A stretch of 64,000 nucleotides of DNA from Archaeoglobaceae archaeon (GTDB lineage: Archaea; Halobacteriota; Archaeoglobi; Archaeoglobales; Archaeoglobaceae): assembly GCA_027028145.1 (NCBI GenBank), contig JALVJV010000019.1:62001-126000 (forward strand). The letters are read 5' to 3'. Below, piece after piece: positions 55,357 through 63,827 of this stretch. The translations under genes and the position numbers were made by a program. Below the pieces are notes generated by a model. The model did not search any database. It saw nothing but the letters and a program-made list of their open reading frames with translations, and was not told the origin of the DNA. Position 1 is the stretch's first letter; each line of letters starts with the position of its first letter.

Positions 55357-56199
55357 TCACGGCAAACTTATGCCGAGCTCACTCAGATTAACTTCGCCGT
55401 CCAAGATTCTGCTTGCAGTTCCGGTCATGTAAACGCTTTCCCCAACTTCTATCTTCAGAATACCTCCTCTTGTTTGAACTTCTACCTTTCTGTCGAGTAT
55501 TCCAAGCTTGTAGCCCACAACTGCAACGGCACAGCTTCCCGTGCCACAGCTCAAGGTTTCGTCCTCAACCCCCCTTTCGTAAGTCCTAACCAAAACCCTG
55601 TTTTTGGAAACGACCTTCGCGAAGTTCACGTTGATCCCTTCCGGAAACATCTCGTGATACCTTATGAAGCGAGCCGGCTCGATTATGTCGAAATCCAAGC
55701 TATCTACGAATACCACAGCATGCGGGACTCCGGTGTTTACGGCATAAACCTTGAATCTTCGCCCGTTAACTTCGAATTCCTTTCCCCAAACCTCTTCTCT
55801 CGCCGGAACATCCCTGCCGAACTTGGGCTTGCCCATATCCACCTTTACCCACCACCGCCCATCAAACCAAACTTCGAGTTCCTTAACTCCGACCGACGTT
55901 TCTACCCTCACCGTTCCCTCCTCAGCATAACCCTCTTCGACTATATACCTACAGAAGCATCGAATTCCGTTCCCGCACATCTCGGCTTCACTTCCATCGC
56001 TGTTGAAGTATCTGAACTTCGCATCGCCAACCGAAGACCTCTGGACGAAGAGAACGCCGTCAGCACCGATTCCGAATCGTCTGTGACAGATAGCTCTGAC
56101 GAAGTCCGGCTTAAGTTTTTCCGGAATTATCTCGTTCTTAAATTCATCGACGAGTATGAAGTCGTTTCCGTTTCCGTGCATCTTGGTAATTCTGATCAT
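55357..56199 (-). CDS. dapF: Diaminopimelate epimerase
   Basis: DapF isomerises LL- to meso-diaminopimelate by a two-Cys mechanism. Cys in AEMCGNGIRCF and Cys in TLSCGTGSCAVAV are both present, with KMHGNGNDFILVD at the N-terminus. Length about 280 is normal. The ATG at 56199 (MIRITKMHGNGND) fits better than the one at 56208. With dapA and dapB it gives three lysine-pathway genes in the window. Confidence 0.95.
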   Translation of the reverse strand: MIRITKMHGNGNDFILVDEFKNEIIPEKLKPDFVRAICHRRFGIGADGVLFVQRSSVGDAKFRYFNSDGSEAEMCGNGIRCFCRYIVEEGYAEEGTVRVETSVGVKELEVWFDGRWWVKVDMGKPKFGRDVPAREEVWGKEFEVNGRRFKVYAVNTGVPHAVVFVDSLDFDIIEPARFIRYHEMFPEGINVNFAKVVSKNRVLVRTYERGVEDETLSCGTGSCAVAVVGYKLGILDRKVEVQTRGGILKIEVGESVYMTGTASRILDGEVNLSELGISLP

Positions 56200-56285
56200 C
56201 CGAGCCATCTACTATCGAACATTTTTAAATGTGTCGACGAACACACTTGATAAAGTTTATAAGCGAGTCATCACCAGTTGAGATT

Positions 56286-56975
56286 ATGGATATAATGGAA
56301 AACATCGATGACTTAATTTTAAAGCTTGAGAATTTAAGAACAAGATTAATTTACGATACTCCCTACCCAACGGTCAGTTTCATATTCTTTCATTATATAC
56401 CGAAATTTCAATTTAAAAACAAATACATTTTAATTTTCTCCGAAACCATCTCCAGAGGGCTTGAAAAGGTTCGTAAATCCCTATCACGCTACTCTACGGA
56501 TATAAGCGGCATTTTGGATGAAATCAAGGTCATAAAGATCGGAAAGAGCTATGAGGTTCCCTTCGGCGAGCTACACGAGTTCATACCTTACGATGAGATC
56601 GAAGACGGATTTATGAGGATAGAGCACACTTTTAAGAAGCTCAAGAGTGACGATCTTTTGATATTCTTCGGAATGCATCTCATTCCGGTAATCTACGGAA
56701 AGGAAATTCTGAGGGGTTTGATGGAGCTATACGATGCGATTCCGAAAGACATAACCCTTCTGAGCACTTGTCCCGAGCACATATACGACAAGAACCTCGA
56801 AACGATCATCAGGATGTTCTACGACATAGTTTTGAGAATAAGGAAGGAAGACGAACTATTTAGATTCGGAAGGGATGCCTATCTCATCGGAGTTGAGCAG
56901 AGTTCGATTCCGGAGATAAAGCCCAGATTCGGAAGATACATAATAGATTCGAGTGGCAAATTCATCAGAGTGTAA
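56286..56975 (+). CDS. Uncharacterised protein, weakly like DUF257/KaiC-type fold
   Basis: About 229 residues from the ATG at 56286. Alternating strands and helices (KYILIFSETISRGLEKV, DDLLIFFGMHLIPVIYG, DITLLSTCPEHIYDK, DAYLIGVEQSS) suggest a RecA/KaiC-like core without a Walker A motif, as in the poorly known DUF257 group. This is a weak resemblance only. Its last 97 bases overlap the convergent cbiB gene, which is unusual. Confidence 0.6.
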   Translation: MDIMENIDDLILKLENLRTRLIYDTPYPTVSFIFFHYIPKFQFKNKYILIFSETISRGLEKVRKSLSRYSTDISGILDEIKVIKIGKSYEVPFGELHEFIPYDEIEDGFMRIEHTFKKLKSDDLLIFFGMHLIPVIYGKEILRGLMELYDAIPKDITLLSTCPEHIYDKNLETIIRMFYDIVLRIRKEDELFRFGRDAYLIGVEQSSIPEIKPRFGRYIIDSSGKFIRV

Positions 56976-57793
56976 AAAATCACTGCCATTGCGCATAGCT
57001 TGATGTAAACTTTGATAGCCCTTTCGACATCGCCAATGCTCGGAGTTCTTCCGGCTTTTACCTCGTAATACCCGGGCTTCACCAGAGTTACGCCCAAAAC
57101 ACCAGCCATCGCGGAAATCGGATATCCGCCATTTAACTTGATCTTTCTATACTTTGCGATGGTCTTCAGAGCCTTCGGATTCAGCAGTATGAATAGCAAA
57201 GCCGAGAGCCTCGCCGGTATGAAGTTCAACGCATCGTCAAGTCTTGCACAGAAACAACCAAAACACCTGTATCTCTCAGTTCTGTAACCTATCATAGCGT
57301 CGCACGTATTCACCGCTCGATACACCAGAGCTCCATACGTTCCGAATAGGGTGTAGTAGAAGAGTGGAGCGAATACGCCATCCACGAAGTTCTCGGCTAT
57401 GGATTCGATCACAGCTGAGGAGAGCTGACCGTCGTTGAGCTTCGAAACGTCTCTGCTGACGATTTTCTGGACTTCATCTCTCACTATTTTTCCGTTTTCG
57501 ATAGTCCTCTTAGCATGTTCTACCATACTCCTGATGGAAATTGAAGCAAATAAAAGATAGAAATCGAGGTATAGCCTTTCGGCAACGTAAACGATCAGAA
57601 TGGCAAGCAAACAGACTGCAAGGGTCAAACAAGCTCCGACGATCAAATCCGCCGAGCACGACGATCTCTCATATCTCCTATCAACAAGCTCCACTATCTT
57701 TCCAAACCAAACGGTGGGGTGAATTTTTTCGGGTGGTTCGCCGAGCACTGCATCTAAAACCACGGCGATCAGCAGTATCAAAACCTTCTCCAC
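56879..57793 (-). CDS. cbiB: Adenosylcobinamide-phosphate synthase CbiB
   Basis: Membrane enzyme that attaches aminopropanol phosphate to adenosylcobyric acid. Recognised by DAVLGEPPEKIHPTVWFGK at the N-terminus, ESIAENFVDGVFAPLFYYTLFG, YRAVNTCDAMIGYRTERYRCFG, DDALNFIPARLSALL and NGGYPISAMAGVLGV. Length 304. The last 32 residues lie in the region overlapping the opposite gene. It ends in TAG and is expressed away from tRNA-Ser. Confidence 0.93.
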   Translation of the reverse strand: MEKVLILLIAVVLDAVLGEPPEKIHPTVWFGKIVELVDRRYERSSCSADLIVGACLTLAVCLLAILIVYVAERLYLDFYLLFASISIRSMVEHAKRTIENGKIVRDEVQKIVSRDVSKLNDGQLSSAVIESIAENFVDGVFAPLFYYTLFGTYGALVYRAVNTCDAMIGYRTERYRCFGCFCARLDDALNFIPARLSALLFILLNPKALKTIAKYRKIKLNGGYPISAMAGVLGVTLVKPGYYEVKAGRTPSIGDVERAIKVYIKLCAMAVIFYTLMNLPLESIMYLPNLGFISGIELCSTPMR

Positions 57794-57845
57794 AGCGAAG
57801 ATTTAAGGGAAGACTTTAAAAACTCTGCAGTATAAGTTGATCTGA

Positions 57846-57929
57846 GCCGGGGTTGCCGAGTGGTAAGGCGCGGGCCTGGAGAGCCCGTGTCCCGTAAGGG
57901 ACGCGTGGGTTCGAATCCCACCCCCGGCG
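57846..57929 (+). tRNA. tRNA-Ser (anticodon GGA)
   Basis: An 84-nucleotide class II tRNA. The acceptor stem GCCGGGG pairs with CCCCGGC, with G as discriminator. The anticodon stem CGGGC/GCCCG encloses CTGGAGA with GGA at 57878-57880. A long variable arm (GTCCCGTAAGGGAC) and the T arm GTGGG-TTCGAAT-CCCAC follow. No CCA is encoded. A minus-strand open frame crosses it (see 57930-58101). Confidence 0.94.
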
Positions 57930-58101
57930 TAGGAGTCGTCCAATCCTCTAAAAGGGATTGATAGACTTCTAAAAACTTTTCCAAAAACTTCTCGACAAAG
58001 AATGAGAGATTTCGACCGAGGAGACCGAGTTTTTCAGCCTTCTCAAGAAGGTCTTTCCTTATGATGAACGTCTTTCTACATCTCCGGACATCCGTGTATT
58101 T
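57930..58101 (-). pseudogene. Ribbon-helix-helix antitoxin-like remnant abutting tRNA-Ser
   Basis: A minus-strand frame open from a TAG at 58102-58104 reads RKTFIIRKDLLEKAEKLG, then NLSFFVEKFLEKFLE. This is the strand-helix-helix pattern of CcdA-like antitoxins found near archaeal integrated elements. There is no ATG, GTG or TTG before the conserved part, so the N-terminus is lost, frameshifted or starts unusually. The frame then runs straight through tRNA-Ser without a stop. TTTATATAA at 58129-58137 could be its TATA box. I read it as the trace of an element inserted at the tRNA. Confidence 0.5.
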
Positions 58102-58127
58102 CTATGGAAATCCTTTAAAATTAGAAA

Positions 58128-58865
58128 TTATATAAATTTCATTGCGAACTTTATCGCGAGAACGTAGAAGATCAAACCGAGAAGTTTTTTGACCTGCTGT
58201 GGTTTCAGGTATCTGTGGGTTACGTATCCAGCGGAGTATCCAGCAAAAACAGCCGGAATTGCCGCGGAAAGCAGAAGTGGCCAATCGACACCTCCCAGCT
58301 TCCAATATGCCAAGAAGCTCGTAAAGGAGCTGAAAGGAACGCTGAGTGCGGTTACAGTAGTTACTATTTTCGGATCGAAGCCGTATAATATCAGCATCGG
58401 CGATATTATCCCACCACCGCCGATGCCAAGCAATCCCGAAAAGAAACCGGCCAATGCACCAACGAGTGCCGGAACGAGTATGGGGCTATCTTTTCTGTAA
58501 GATTCTCTTTTTTTCGGAACGAAGACCATGGTTCCGGCAAAGAAGAGGAAAGCCGTAAAAGCTATACCAACAACCTTCTCCGGAACAACGAAGGATACGT
58601 AGGCACCAATAGGTGCAAAGAGAACCGAGGTAGTTACCAGAGGTAGCGCCAGTCTGTAATTTACCTTGCCGTGTTTAATATTGTGGGCTGTGATGGATGA
58701 TGTCGAGATGAAATTCGTAAACAGACCGGTTGATCTCGCTATCGGAAAGGGAACGCCGATAAAAACGAGTATCGGTATTAACGCTACCGCCGAGCCGAGA
58801 CCGCCCAAACCGAATACGAACGCCGTTACGAATGCGACGGCTGAGACCAAGATCAACGACGGCAT
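58128..58865 (-). CDS. TauE/SafE family membrane transporter
   Basis: Sulfite exporter TauE/SafE-family protein of 245 residues with about eight membrane helices in two similar halves. Recognised by GLGGLGSAVALIPILVFIGVP in the first half and GFFSGLLGIGGGGIISPMLILYG in the second. Members move sulfite, sulfonates or other anions; for a sulfur-metabolising archaeon sulfite is attractive but not shown. TATATATA upstream near 58888-58895 is a likely promoter. Confidence 0.87.
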   Translation of the reverse strand: MPSLILVSAVAFVTAFVFGLGGLGSAVALIPILVFIGVPFPIARSTGLFTNFISTSSITAHNIKHGKVNYRLALPLVTTSVLFAPIGAYVSFVVPEKVVGIAFTAFLFFAGTMVFVPKKRESYRKDSPILVPALVGALAGFFSGLLGIGGGGIISPMLILYGFDPKIVTTVTALSVPFSSFTSFLAYWKLGGVDWPLLLSAAIPAVFAGYSAGYVTHRYLKPQQVKKLLGLIFYVLAIKFAMKFI

Positions 58866-58973
58866 ATCCCCGCTACTTCGGTAGAATATATATACTTTTC
58901 TGCTGTTAATTGTTTCTTATTTAATCTTAAAACATGGAAAATGTTAAATATTAAAATAACGCATATTTTATGC

Positions 58974-59333
58974 ATGGTCAAAGCGGTTGTTGTCTGTTGC
59001 GAGAAGATAAGGGACAGGATATGCATCGGATGCGCGAGGTGCTTCAAAGCCCTTTCTCTGAAGGCTGGAAAGTTCGGTGAGGTCGATAATGTGGAAATAG
59101 TCGCATGGACGAGCTGTGGAGGTTGTCCCGGGCTCGTAGTTCCGAAACTGAATAACCTGAACTTGGTTCTGAAGCAGATAGGGGTGGAATACGACGTCGT
59201 ATTCATAGCCTCCTGCATAGTTAAAGCGGTCAAAACCGGATACTGCAACATAGATCTGGAAAAACTTGCGAAGGACGTTGAGGAGGAAATCGGAAAGCGG
59301 GTTATTATTGGAACGAAGCCTCCCGAAATTTAA
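58974..59333 (+). CDS. CGGC-domain protein
   Basis: A 119-residue protein with a CGGC domain: VVVCCEKIRDRICIGCARCFKAL at the N-terminus, then TSCGGCPGLVVPKL and IASCIVKAV. Its many Cys residues probably bind a metal or cluster; the family has no settled function. The ATG at 58974 gives MVKAVVVCCE. TTAAATATTAAAAT about 30 bases upstream is a likely TATA box. It ends one base before the transporter gene starts, so a metal-related link is plausible. Confidence 0.82.
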   Translation: MVKAVVVCCEKIRDRICIGCARCFKALSLKAGKFGEVDNVEIVAWTSCGGCPGLVVPKLNNLNLVLKQIGVEYDVVFIASCIVKAVKTGYCNIDLEKLAKDVEEEIGKRVIIGTKPPEI

Positions 59334-59334
59334 T

Positions 59335-60186
59335 ATGAGAACTGAGAGATTCATCTTCGTAGCTTTTATAAACGTAATCATTGCATATTTAATGTTTTAC
59401 TTTTATACAATTTCGGGTAGCTCCGCCCTTTTTGCCGAATTCATACACAACCTATGCGATTTCATCTGCTTGGGGATTGCGGCTGTTTCCTCGTATCTCT
59501 CAAGTTTAAAACCTGATACCAGAAGGAGCTACGGTTATCTAAGGGCGAAGGTTCTATCGGCTCTGTTGAATGCCGGAATCATCGCATTCGCATCCATCAA
59601 CATACTGCTGAAGATCAAGACTTCCAAGCCAGCCGGTTCGTATATGATCACGGTAGCCGGCATAGCCATACCGCTGAACGCCATCGGATACCTCTCCCTC
59701 AGGAACGACGAGAGTTTAAACGCGAGAGCGGTCAGACTCCACCTCCTGATGGATACGGCTTTATCGACACTCGTAATGTTTGCCGGATTCGCCGTTTCGC
59801 TCGGATACTACTGGATCGACGCCGTTACTGCTGTCGTTATAGCCGTTCAGATGCTCATTCACAGCACGAGTATATGCGTAAGGAGTATCGAAATACTCAT
59901 GCAGTTCCCTCCCAGAAGCGTAGATGTAGAGGAGCTAACGTCCGCTATAAGGAAAATCCCCGGTGTTAGAGACGTCCATCACGTTCACGTCTGGCAGATT
60001 GATGAGTTCAACATCCATTTCGAATGCCACGTAACGCTTGATTGTTGTCTTTCCCTTAAAGAGGCAGACGGGGTTAGGCGGAGGATAGAGGAAGTCCTGA
60101 GGGCGATGGGGGTAAACCATACGACATTGCAGGTGGAATGCTCATGCGTTAACGAACGTTGCGAAATCGGCAGAGGTGGAGTTTGA
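59335..60186 (+). CDS. Cation diffusion facilitator family transporter
   Basis: CDF-type metal exporter of 283 residues. Six membrane helices are expected. The metal site fits SSALFAEFIHNLCDF in helix 2 (His and Asp) and a second one in helix 5 (GYYWIDAVTAVVIA). The cytoplasmic C-terminal domain has VRDVHHVHVWQIDEFNIHFECHVTL. The metal (zinc, iron, manganese or other) cannot be told. The ATG at 59335 follows the CGGC gene's TAA by one base. Confidence 0.88.
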   Translation: MRTERFIFVAFINVIIAYLMFYFYTISGSSALFAEFIHNLCDFICLGIAAVSSYLSSLKPDTRRSYGYLRAKVLSALLNAGIIAFASINILLKIKTSKPAGSYMITVAGIAIPLNAIGYLSLRNDESLNARAVRLHLLMDTALSTLVMFAGFAVSLGYYWIDAVTAVVIAVQMLIHSTSICVRSIEILMQFPPRSVDVEELTSAIRKIPGVRDVHHVHVWQIDEFNIHFECHVTLDCCLSLKEADGVRRRIEEVLRAMGVNHTTLQVECSCVNERCEIGRGGV

Positions 60187-60296
60187 TCTTCGACGTATTT
60201 GCATCTGAAACATCAGAGTATTTTCGGGGAAACCCGTAAATTAAGTTTCACGTCCGAAGTTGGAACGTTGTGGAATTCCAAAAAAGTAGAGCAAAG

Positions 60297-60307
60297 TTTA
60301 AATAACG
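60297..60307 (+). promoter_or_regulatory. TATA box of the arginine decarboxylase gene
   Basis: AGTTTAAATAA sits 23-33 bases upstream of the ATG at 60330, which fits a leaderless transcript and supports that ATG over the internal one at 60360. Confidence 0.55.
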
Positions 60308-60329
60308 ATTATAGAGACGTTGCCACTAA

Positions 60330-60863
60330 ATGAAAGCAAACGAACTTAGAACAGCAAACATGGAAGGAATTGGAAGAATATTAGTCCCTAAGAAGGTATT
60401 CTTTACTTCAGGCGTAGGTCATCACGAAGATGCGCTCGTGTCTTTCGAGCTGGCGTTGAGAGATGCCGGGATAGAGAAATTCAACTTGGTCTACGTAAGC
60501 AGTATAGTTCCACCCAAATGCGAGATAATCGAAAGGGATGAGGGTTTAAAATACCTCTTCCCCGGACAGATAGTCTTCTGCGTTATGGCGAAGATGACGA
60601 GCAACGATGCGGGAAGAACGATTTACGCGAGTTTGGGTGTAGCAATTCCGGAAGATGAAAATTTGAACGGCTACTTAACCGAATACTACGGCTACTGCGA
60701 TGAGGATGAGGACGTAGGAAAGTATGCAGAGGATAAGGCGGAGTATATGCTTAAAACGGCATTTGGCATTGATCTTATGAAGAAGTTCAATGTAACAAGG
60801 AAGGCCAAGGTGAAGGAGGGGAAATACACGACGGTTGTAGCAACTGCTGTTTTCATCCTGTAA
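60330..60863 (+). CDS. pdaD: Pyruvoyl-dependent arginine decarboxylase
   Basis: Makes agmatine from arginine, for polyamines and for the agmatidine base of archaeal tRNA-Ile. The self-cleavage site is seen as YVSSIVPPKCE near residue 53; cleavage between the two Ser would create the pyruvoyl group. GVGHHEDALVSFELALRDAGI, MTSNDAGRTIYASLG and the Glu-rich segment after it are family features. Length 177. Its end overlaps the convergent permease gene by 11 bases. Confidence 0.92.
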   Translation: MKANELRTANMEGIGRILVPKKVFFTSGVGHHEDALVSFELALRDAGIEKFNLVYVSSIVPPKCEIIERDEGLKYLFPGQIVFCVMAKMTSNDAGRTIYASLGVAIPEDENLNGYLTEYYGYCDEDEDVGKYAEDKAEYMLKTAFGIDLMKKFNVTRKAKVKEGKYTTVVATAVFIL

Positions 60864-63126
60864 ACTCCTTCGTAACCTTGTCTATTTCCATTTTGGCTAT
60901 GTATCTTATCCCCGGAACGAGCGAAATCGCGAGGGTTACGATTATTATAACCGTCGTTATCACGTATGTTCGCGGATACATGACGAAGGGCATGTTGAAT
61001 ATCTCGCTCTTGTAGGTCATCTTGAACCCCTGCAAGGTCATTAGAGCCATAGGGAAACCGATTATGAGACCGAATGCACCGATTAAGAACGTTTCTATGA
61101 AAAGCGAAACAGCTATCTCCTTAACCGTGTAACCGAGCATTCTGAGCGTTGCGATTTCCCTCTTCCTTTCAAGTATGTTTATCGTAGTCGTGTTGAATAT
61201 CTCAGCAAAAGCCAATGATGCTCCGAAGAGAACCGAGAAGACGAAGAAATCATACATCATGCTCATCATTTCCTCGGTAACCCTTCTCAGCCTCTTCATC
61301 GAAACGACCGTTCCGAACTTCTTCAGCTCGTTTTCATTTCCACCCTTTACAATAACCTCGTTCGGTCTGAATCCGAGCCTTTCAAGTTCTTTGAGATTGG
61401 CATAGCAGACTGGCATTAGGGGCTGGGGAATTATGTCGTAAACCTTCAGCTTAACCCTTCCCAATTTCGTAAAAGCCTCTATCGTCTCTCCCTTCGCTAT
61501 GCTGAGGTTCTCGGCTATGTATTTCGGGAGGATTATGCCTTCAGGTGGCGGAAAATGTCTTTTACCGTTCAGATCGTATATGTTGTATAAATCCTGATTG
61601 GATGGCAGTCCGATGAGATTGCTCGATTTAGTCAAGCCGTTTCTCTCGATCAGAATCCAAGTCTCGATTATTGGGTAAGCTTCCCTTACATCTTTAAGCG
61701 ATTTTACGGCCATCAGATTCGAACATTCGACTTTATAGTCGAAGGTCTGAATCTTTTCGAACTGTATGTGGAGCATCTCATCTACGGAATCTATGAAAGC
61801 CATGGATGTTGCAATCAGGACGACGCCCATTGCAACGCCAAATAAAGTATAGAGGGTTCTTTTAGGATTTCTGAATACGTTCTTTATCGCAAGCCTCGTT
61901 AGAATCGAAAACCTTGCAAGATACCTTTCAAAGCGTATAACGCGGTATTTTACCGTGTATCCCCTCATAGCTATCGCCGGTTCTATTTCGGCAACCCTCT
62001 TTGCCGTGAAAATTCCGGCGATAATCGGAGTTAGAAATCCGGCAAGTATCGATGAAAGCAAAACGTTCGGATATATCTTCGATACGTAATAGGGAAGGTT
62101 TAGAACGTCCACGTAAGCTGAGGTCATGCCTGCGGATATGTAGTAACCCGCAATAATGCCGGCGGAAGTTCCTATAAAACCTATAAGGATCGAATACATG
62201 AGGTAATGAATTACCACGCTTCTCTTCGAGTAGCCCAAGGCTCTAAGAACGGCTATAATTCCGATCTGCTCCATAACGATCCTTGAAAGCAGAATGTAAA
62301 TTGCCAAAACTGCAATAAAAAGAAGCAAACTCGGAAACGTTAATGCCATATGCCTGAATCCTTCGAGATCCATTCTGAGAAGCTTATAGCTCGGCTGATC
62401 TTCCCTTTTGTAGAAGTTCTTCAATCCGTATGGCTCGAATATCTTTTTAACTTCGTTCAGAATCTCATCGATTCTGTCTTTATAGTATACGGTTAAATGG
62501 ACTTCCGTGATCTTTCCCTTTAAGCCCGTTATTCTTTCCATCAGCCTGTAAGGGACGAAAATAATACCGAAATCCTTCGGAGAAGTTAAAATGTTTCTCC
62601 TTTCCGCAATTAGAACATACTCCGGACTGTAAGCCGTTCCGGAAATTCTGAGGTTATATGTCTTTCCGTTAACTCTTACGTGAATGACTTCGCCGACGCT
62701 TATCCCGTTGAGATCAGCAAACTTCTTCAAAATGAGAACCTCGTTGCGCTTCGGATAAACACCTTCGACCAAGTATATGCTGTCAACCTTCGAATTCTTC
62801 TCCGGAATGGAAACAAGCTTCAGCTGTATTTCCCTCCCTTCTATCTCCATCGTCGCATATGCAGTCAACCTTCCGACAACTGCCTTTACTCCCGGAATAG
62901 CCTTAACCTTCTTAAGCAGATCTATCGGAGCGGGATTGAATTCGACGCCAATATCTTCGAAGTTCGTCTGTGCGTAAAATTTTTTATATGTCGCTTCTAT
63001 ATTTAAATACGATGAATAGAGACCGCTGAACAGGGCTATTCCCAAAAAAACCAGAAAAGAGACTGCCAAAAACTGCCACTTCTGAGCCTTTAAATCCCTT
63101 AAGGCTTTTATAAAAAGCGTCTTCAT
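60853..63126 (-). CDS. ABC transporter permease, MacB/FtsX type with two FtsX domains
   Basis: Permease of 757 residues. An N-terminal membrane helix precedes an external domain (residues 45-255) and a first FtsX core of three helices (LLLFIAVLAIYILLSRI onwards). Then KNVFRNPKRTLYTLFGVAMGV begins a second copy with its own external part and FtsX core (FGASLAFAEIFNTTTINILERKREIATLRMLG). Two FtsX units in one chain mark the larger LolE/MacB-like exporters. The ATG at 63126 has GAGGAG six bases before it and overlaps the ATPase stop. Confidence 0.88.
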   Translation of the reverse strand: MKTLFIKALRDLKAQKWQFLAVSFLVFLGIALFSGLYSSYLNIEATYKKFYAQTNFEDIGVEFNPAPIDLLKKVKAIPGVKAVVGRLTAYATMEIEGREIQLKLVSIPEKNSKVDSIYLVEGVYPKRNEVLILKKFADLNGISVGEVIHVRVNGKTYNLRISGTAYSPEYVLIAERRNILTSPKDFGIIFVPYRLMERITGLKGKITEVHLTVYYKDRIDEILNEVKKIFEPYGLKNFYKREDQPSYKLLRMDLEGFRHMALTFPSLLLFIAVLAIYILLSRIVMEQIGIIAVLRALGYSKRSVVIHYLMYSILIGFIGTSAGIIAGYYISAGMTSAYVDVLNLPYYVSKIYPNVLLSSILAGFLTPIIAGIFTAKRVAEIEPAIAMRGYTVKYRVIRFERYLARFSILTRLAIKNVFRNPKRTLYTLFGVAMGVVLIATSMAFIDSVDEMLHIQFEKIQTFDYKVECSNLMAVKSLKDVREAYPIIETWILIERNGLTKSSNLIGLPSNQDLYNIYDLNGKRHFPPPEGIILPKYIAENLSIAKGETIEAFTKLGRVKLKVYDIIPQPLMPVCYANLKELERLGFRPNEVIVKGGNENELKKFGTVVSMKRLRRVTEEMMSMMYDFFVFSVLFGASLAFAEIFNTTTINILERKREIATLRMLGYTVKEIAVSLFIETFLIGAFGLIIGFPMALMTLQGFKMTYKSEIFNMPFVMYPRTYVITTVIIIVTLAISLVPGIRYIAKMEIDKVTKEFTG

Positions 63127-63827
63127 CACCAGCTCAGCTCCTCGGGTTCCATTGGTTCGGGATTCTCTTCTACCCTCATAACCCGCCCGTCTCTGAAGTG
63201 AATTACCCGATCAGCCATCTTCGCGATTACCGCATTGTGCGTAACGAGGAGGAAAGTCCTACCCTCTTCCCGATTTATGTCTCTCATTACCTCGAGAACC
63301 TTTTTACCCGTTTCGAAGTCCAAATTCCCGGTCGGCTCGTCGCAAAGTATCAGATCTGGATTCTTAACCAGTGCCCTCGCGATGGCTATTCTCTGCTGCT
63401 CTCCACCGCTCATCTCTGTCGGCAAATGATCAGCTCTGTGCTTTAAGCCGACTACCTCCAAAACTTCGTCCACGTCCCTCGGATTGTCAACGAGTTCCGC
63501 GGAAAGCTGAACGTTCTCCCTTGCCGTTAGCGTCGGAATTAAATTGTAGAACTGAAATACGTAGCCTATATGCCTTCTCCGAAACATCGTAAGCTCCTTT
63601 TCGTTAAGCGATGATATCTCCATATCTCTGAAGAAAACCTTTCCTTTGGTTGGCTTATCGATTCCCCCGGCTATGTTCAGCATCGTCGTCTTCCCGCTTC
63701 CAGAAGGTCCGAGAACGACGACGAATTCTCCCTCCTCTATGCTGATATTAACTCCCCTCAAAGCTATTACATCGACCTTACCCATCTTGTATATCTTCCA
63801 TACGTTCTCAAACCTCAAGATCGTCAT
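63126..63827 (-). CDS. ABC transporter ATP-binding protein (MacB/LolD type)
   Basis: ATPase of 233 residues with Walker A GPSGSGKTTML, Q-loop YVFQFYNLIP, signature MSGGEQQRIAIARAL, Walker B LILCDEPTGNLD and the H-loop VTHNA. This matches the LolD/MacB group that powers FtsX-type permeases. It is translationally coupled to the permease and to the gene upstream, whose stop overlaps its ATG (TCATGA). Confidence 0.94.
   Translation of the reverse strand: MTILRFENVWKIYKMGKVDVIALRGVNISIEEGEFVVVLGPSGSGKTTMLNIAGGIDKPTKGKVFFRDMEISSLNEKELTMFRRRHIGYVFQFYNLIPTLTARENVQLSAELVDNPRDVDEVLEVVGLKHRADHLPTEMSGGEQQRIAIARALVKNPDLILCDEPTGNLDFETGKKVLEVMRDINREEGRTFLLVTHNAVIAKMADRVIHFRDGRVMRVEENPEPMEPEELSW

Noticed and set aside
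57778-57984. 68-residue minus-strand ORF covering tRNA-Ser
   Set aside because: Most of it is the reverse complement of the tRNA; only the upstream RHH-like part has protein-like sequence, and that is reported separately.
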